Under the pieces are notes generated by a model. The model saw only the letters and a list, made by a program, of their open reading frames with translations, did no database searches and was not told the DNA's origin. 64,000 nucleotides of DNA from Osedax symbiont Rs1. GTDB lineage: Bacteria; Pseudomonadota; Gammaproteobacteria; Pseudomonadales; Balneatricaceae. Made by a program: the position numbers and the translations under genes. Location of the stretch: contig ASZJ01000147.1 in the NCBI GenBank assembly GCA_000416275.1, positions 1 to 64,000 of the forward strand, written 5' to 3'. Below, one piece after another: positions 63,661-64,000 of this stretch. Positions within the stretch are counted from its first letter, which is position 1. Each line of letters opens with the position of its first letter.

Positions 63661-64000
63661 TGCTGCTGCAATGGAAAGATTATTTATGGCCTAAGCAATT
63701 GATTAGTGATTCCAGTGCAACTTGGATTATTGACTGTGTTGACTGGGCTACAAGACACTTTGATAGCGCTGAGTTTTACCAGCGCTCGCGCTTGATTTTA
63801 CCCAACAATCAGTTTTTTCCCGGATCTATAGCGAGTGTTGAAGCGAAAGCAGAGAATATATTTCAGCACAGTCTCAAATATGCAGGTCTTGCGCACTGGC
63901 CTTTCGTGCTGAGCCACGCAGCGCCGATAAGTATTGCGCAACCTGATCAATCAGCTCCTGCAAACTTAGTGTTCGACCATATAGCCAGAGACTCGCAGCG
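63660..64000 (+). CDS. Unknown protein, 3' end beyond the window
   Basis: An open frame starts at ATG 63660, one base into the creA stop (TAATG), and runs open to the window edge (113 codons seen). It begins [20 protein letters not shown] and continues with WIIDCVDWATRHFDSAEFY and LILPNNQFFPGSIASVEAKA. I recognise no domain. The tight junction with creA suggests co-translation. It has no signal peptide or membrane helix in the visible part. Confidence 0.75.
   Translation, partial: MLLQWKDYLWPKQLISDSSATWIIDCVDWATRHFDSAEFYQRSRLILPNNQFFPGSIASVEAKAENIFQHSLKYAGLAHWPFVLSHAAPISIAQPDQSAPANLVFDHIARDSQ

Overview
This is a chromosomal window from a Gram-negative gammaproteobacterium. It carries kdsA, the six-gene Rnf/Rsx complex, secB-grxC-rhodanese facing gpmI-envC-ctpA-yibQ, typA facing glnA-ntrB-ntrC, a class Ia ribonucleotide reductase with a YfaE-type ferredoxin, and cysG. 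The one-chain sulfite reductase + DUF934 + PAPS reductase arrangement suggests a marine Pseudomonadales/Cellvibrionales-type lineage, but that placement is inference. There is no rRNA, CRISPR array, prophage or intact transposase. One tRNA gene (Tyr, GUA) is present.

Layout. 1-890: decayed non-coding DNA with a heptamer repeat. 0.9-6.5 kb: an ABC-F ATPase, an M14 metallopeptidase, glutathione peroxidase, a DUF6172-like protein and a cold-shock-like protein. 6.7-11.9 kb: an Lrp/AsnC regulator divergent from a class-V PLP enzyme, a ModE-like/PBP-like regulator, a DMT exporter and a eukaryotic-type HisA. 12.4-14.5 kb: a YbdL-type aminotransferase with an omega-amidase. 15.5-22.9 kb: PhnA-like zinc-ribbon protein, typA, glnA-ntrB-ntrC with sigma-54 promoters and NtrC sites. 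23-27.4 kb: LysR/MATE pair, trmL, a secreted M14 peptidase. 27.4-34.3 kb: secB locus and gpmI-envC-ctpA-yibQ. 34.5-39.9 kb: DUF4139 protein, a split pseudokinase/FGE-like gene, kdsA, a HugZ-like protein. 40-44.9 kb: DUF2788, tRNA-Tyr, nrdA-nrdB-yfaE behind NrdR boxes. 45.4-47.4 kb: receiver-CheC protein overlapping a diguanylate cyclase. 47.5-53.7 kb: rsxABCDGE. 54-62.8 kb: assimilatory sulfate reduction (cysD, cysN; divergently tauE-like, sulfite reductase, DUF934, cysH, cysG). The end holds a GIY-YIG protein, creA and an incomplete unknown gene.

The intergenic space holds two families of short non-autonomous elements that resemble MITEs. Family 1 is usually 160 bp, with ends CCTGAATC and GATTCAGG. 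Family 2 is 124-239 bp, with ends GAGACC and GGTCTC. Several copies are flanked by short direct repeats, mostly 5 bp, that look like target-site duplications. Some sit against genes: one family-1 end supplies the envC stop codon, and another lies a few bases before the ABC-F start codon.

The nitrogen-regulation genes form one logical unit. Identical 15-bp NtrC-type palindromes precede glnA and ntrB, each followed by a sigma-54 promoter. The palindrome at ntrB has grown into about seven tandem copies of its own half-site. The sulfur cluster runs from sulfate activation through PAPS reduction and sulfite reduction to siroheme synthesis; no functional APS kinase is visible, and CysN carries what looks like a decayed kinase domain.
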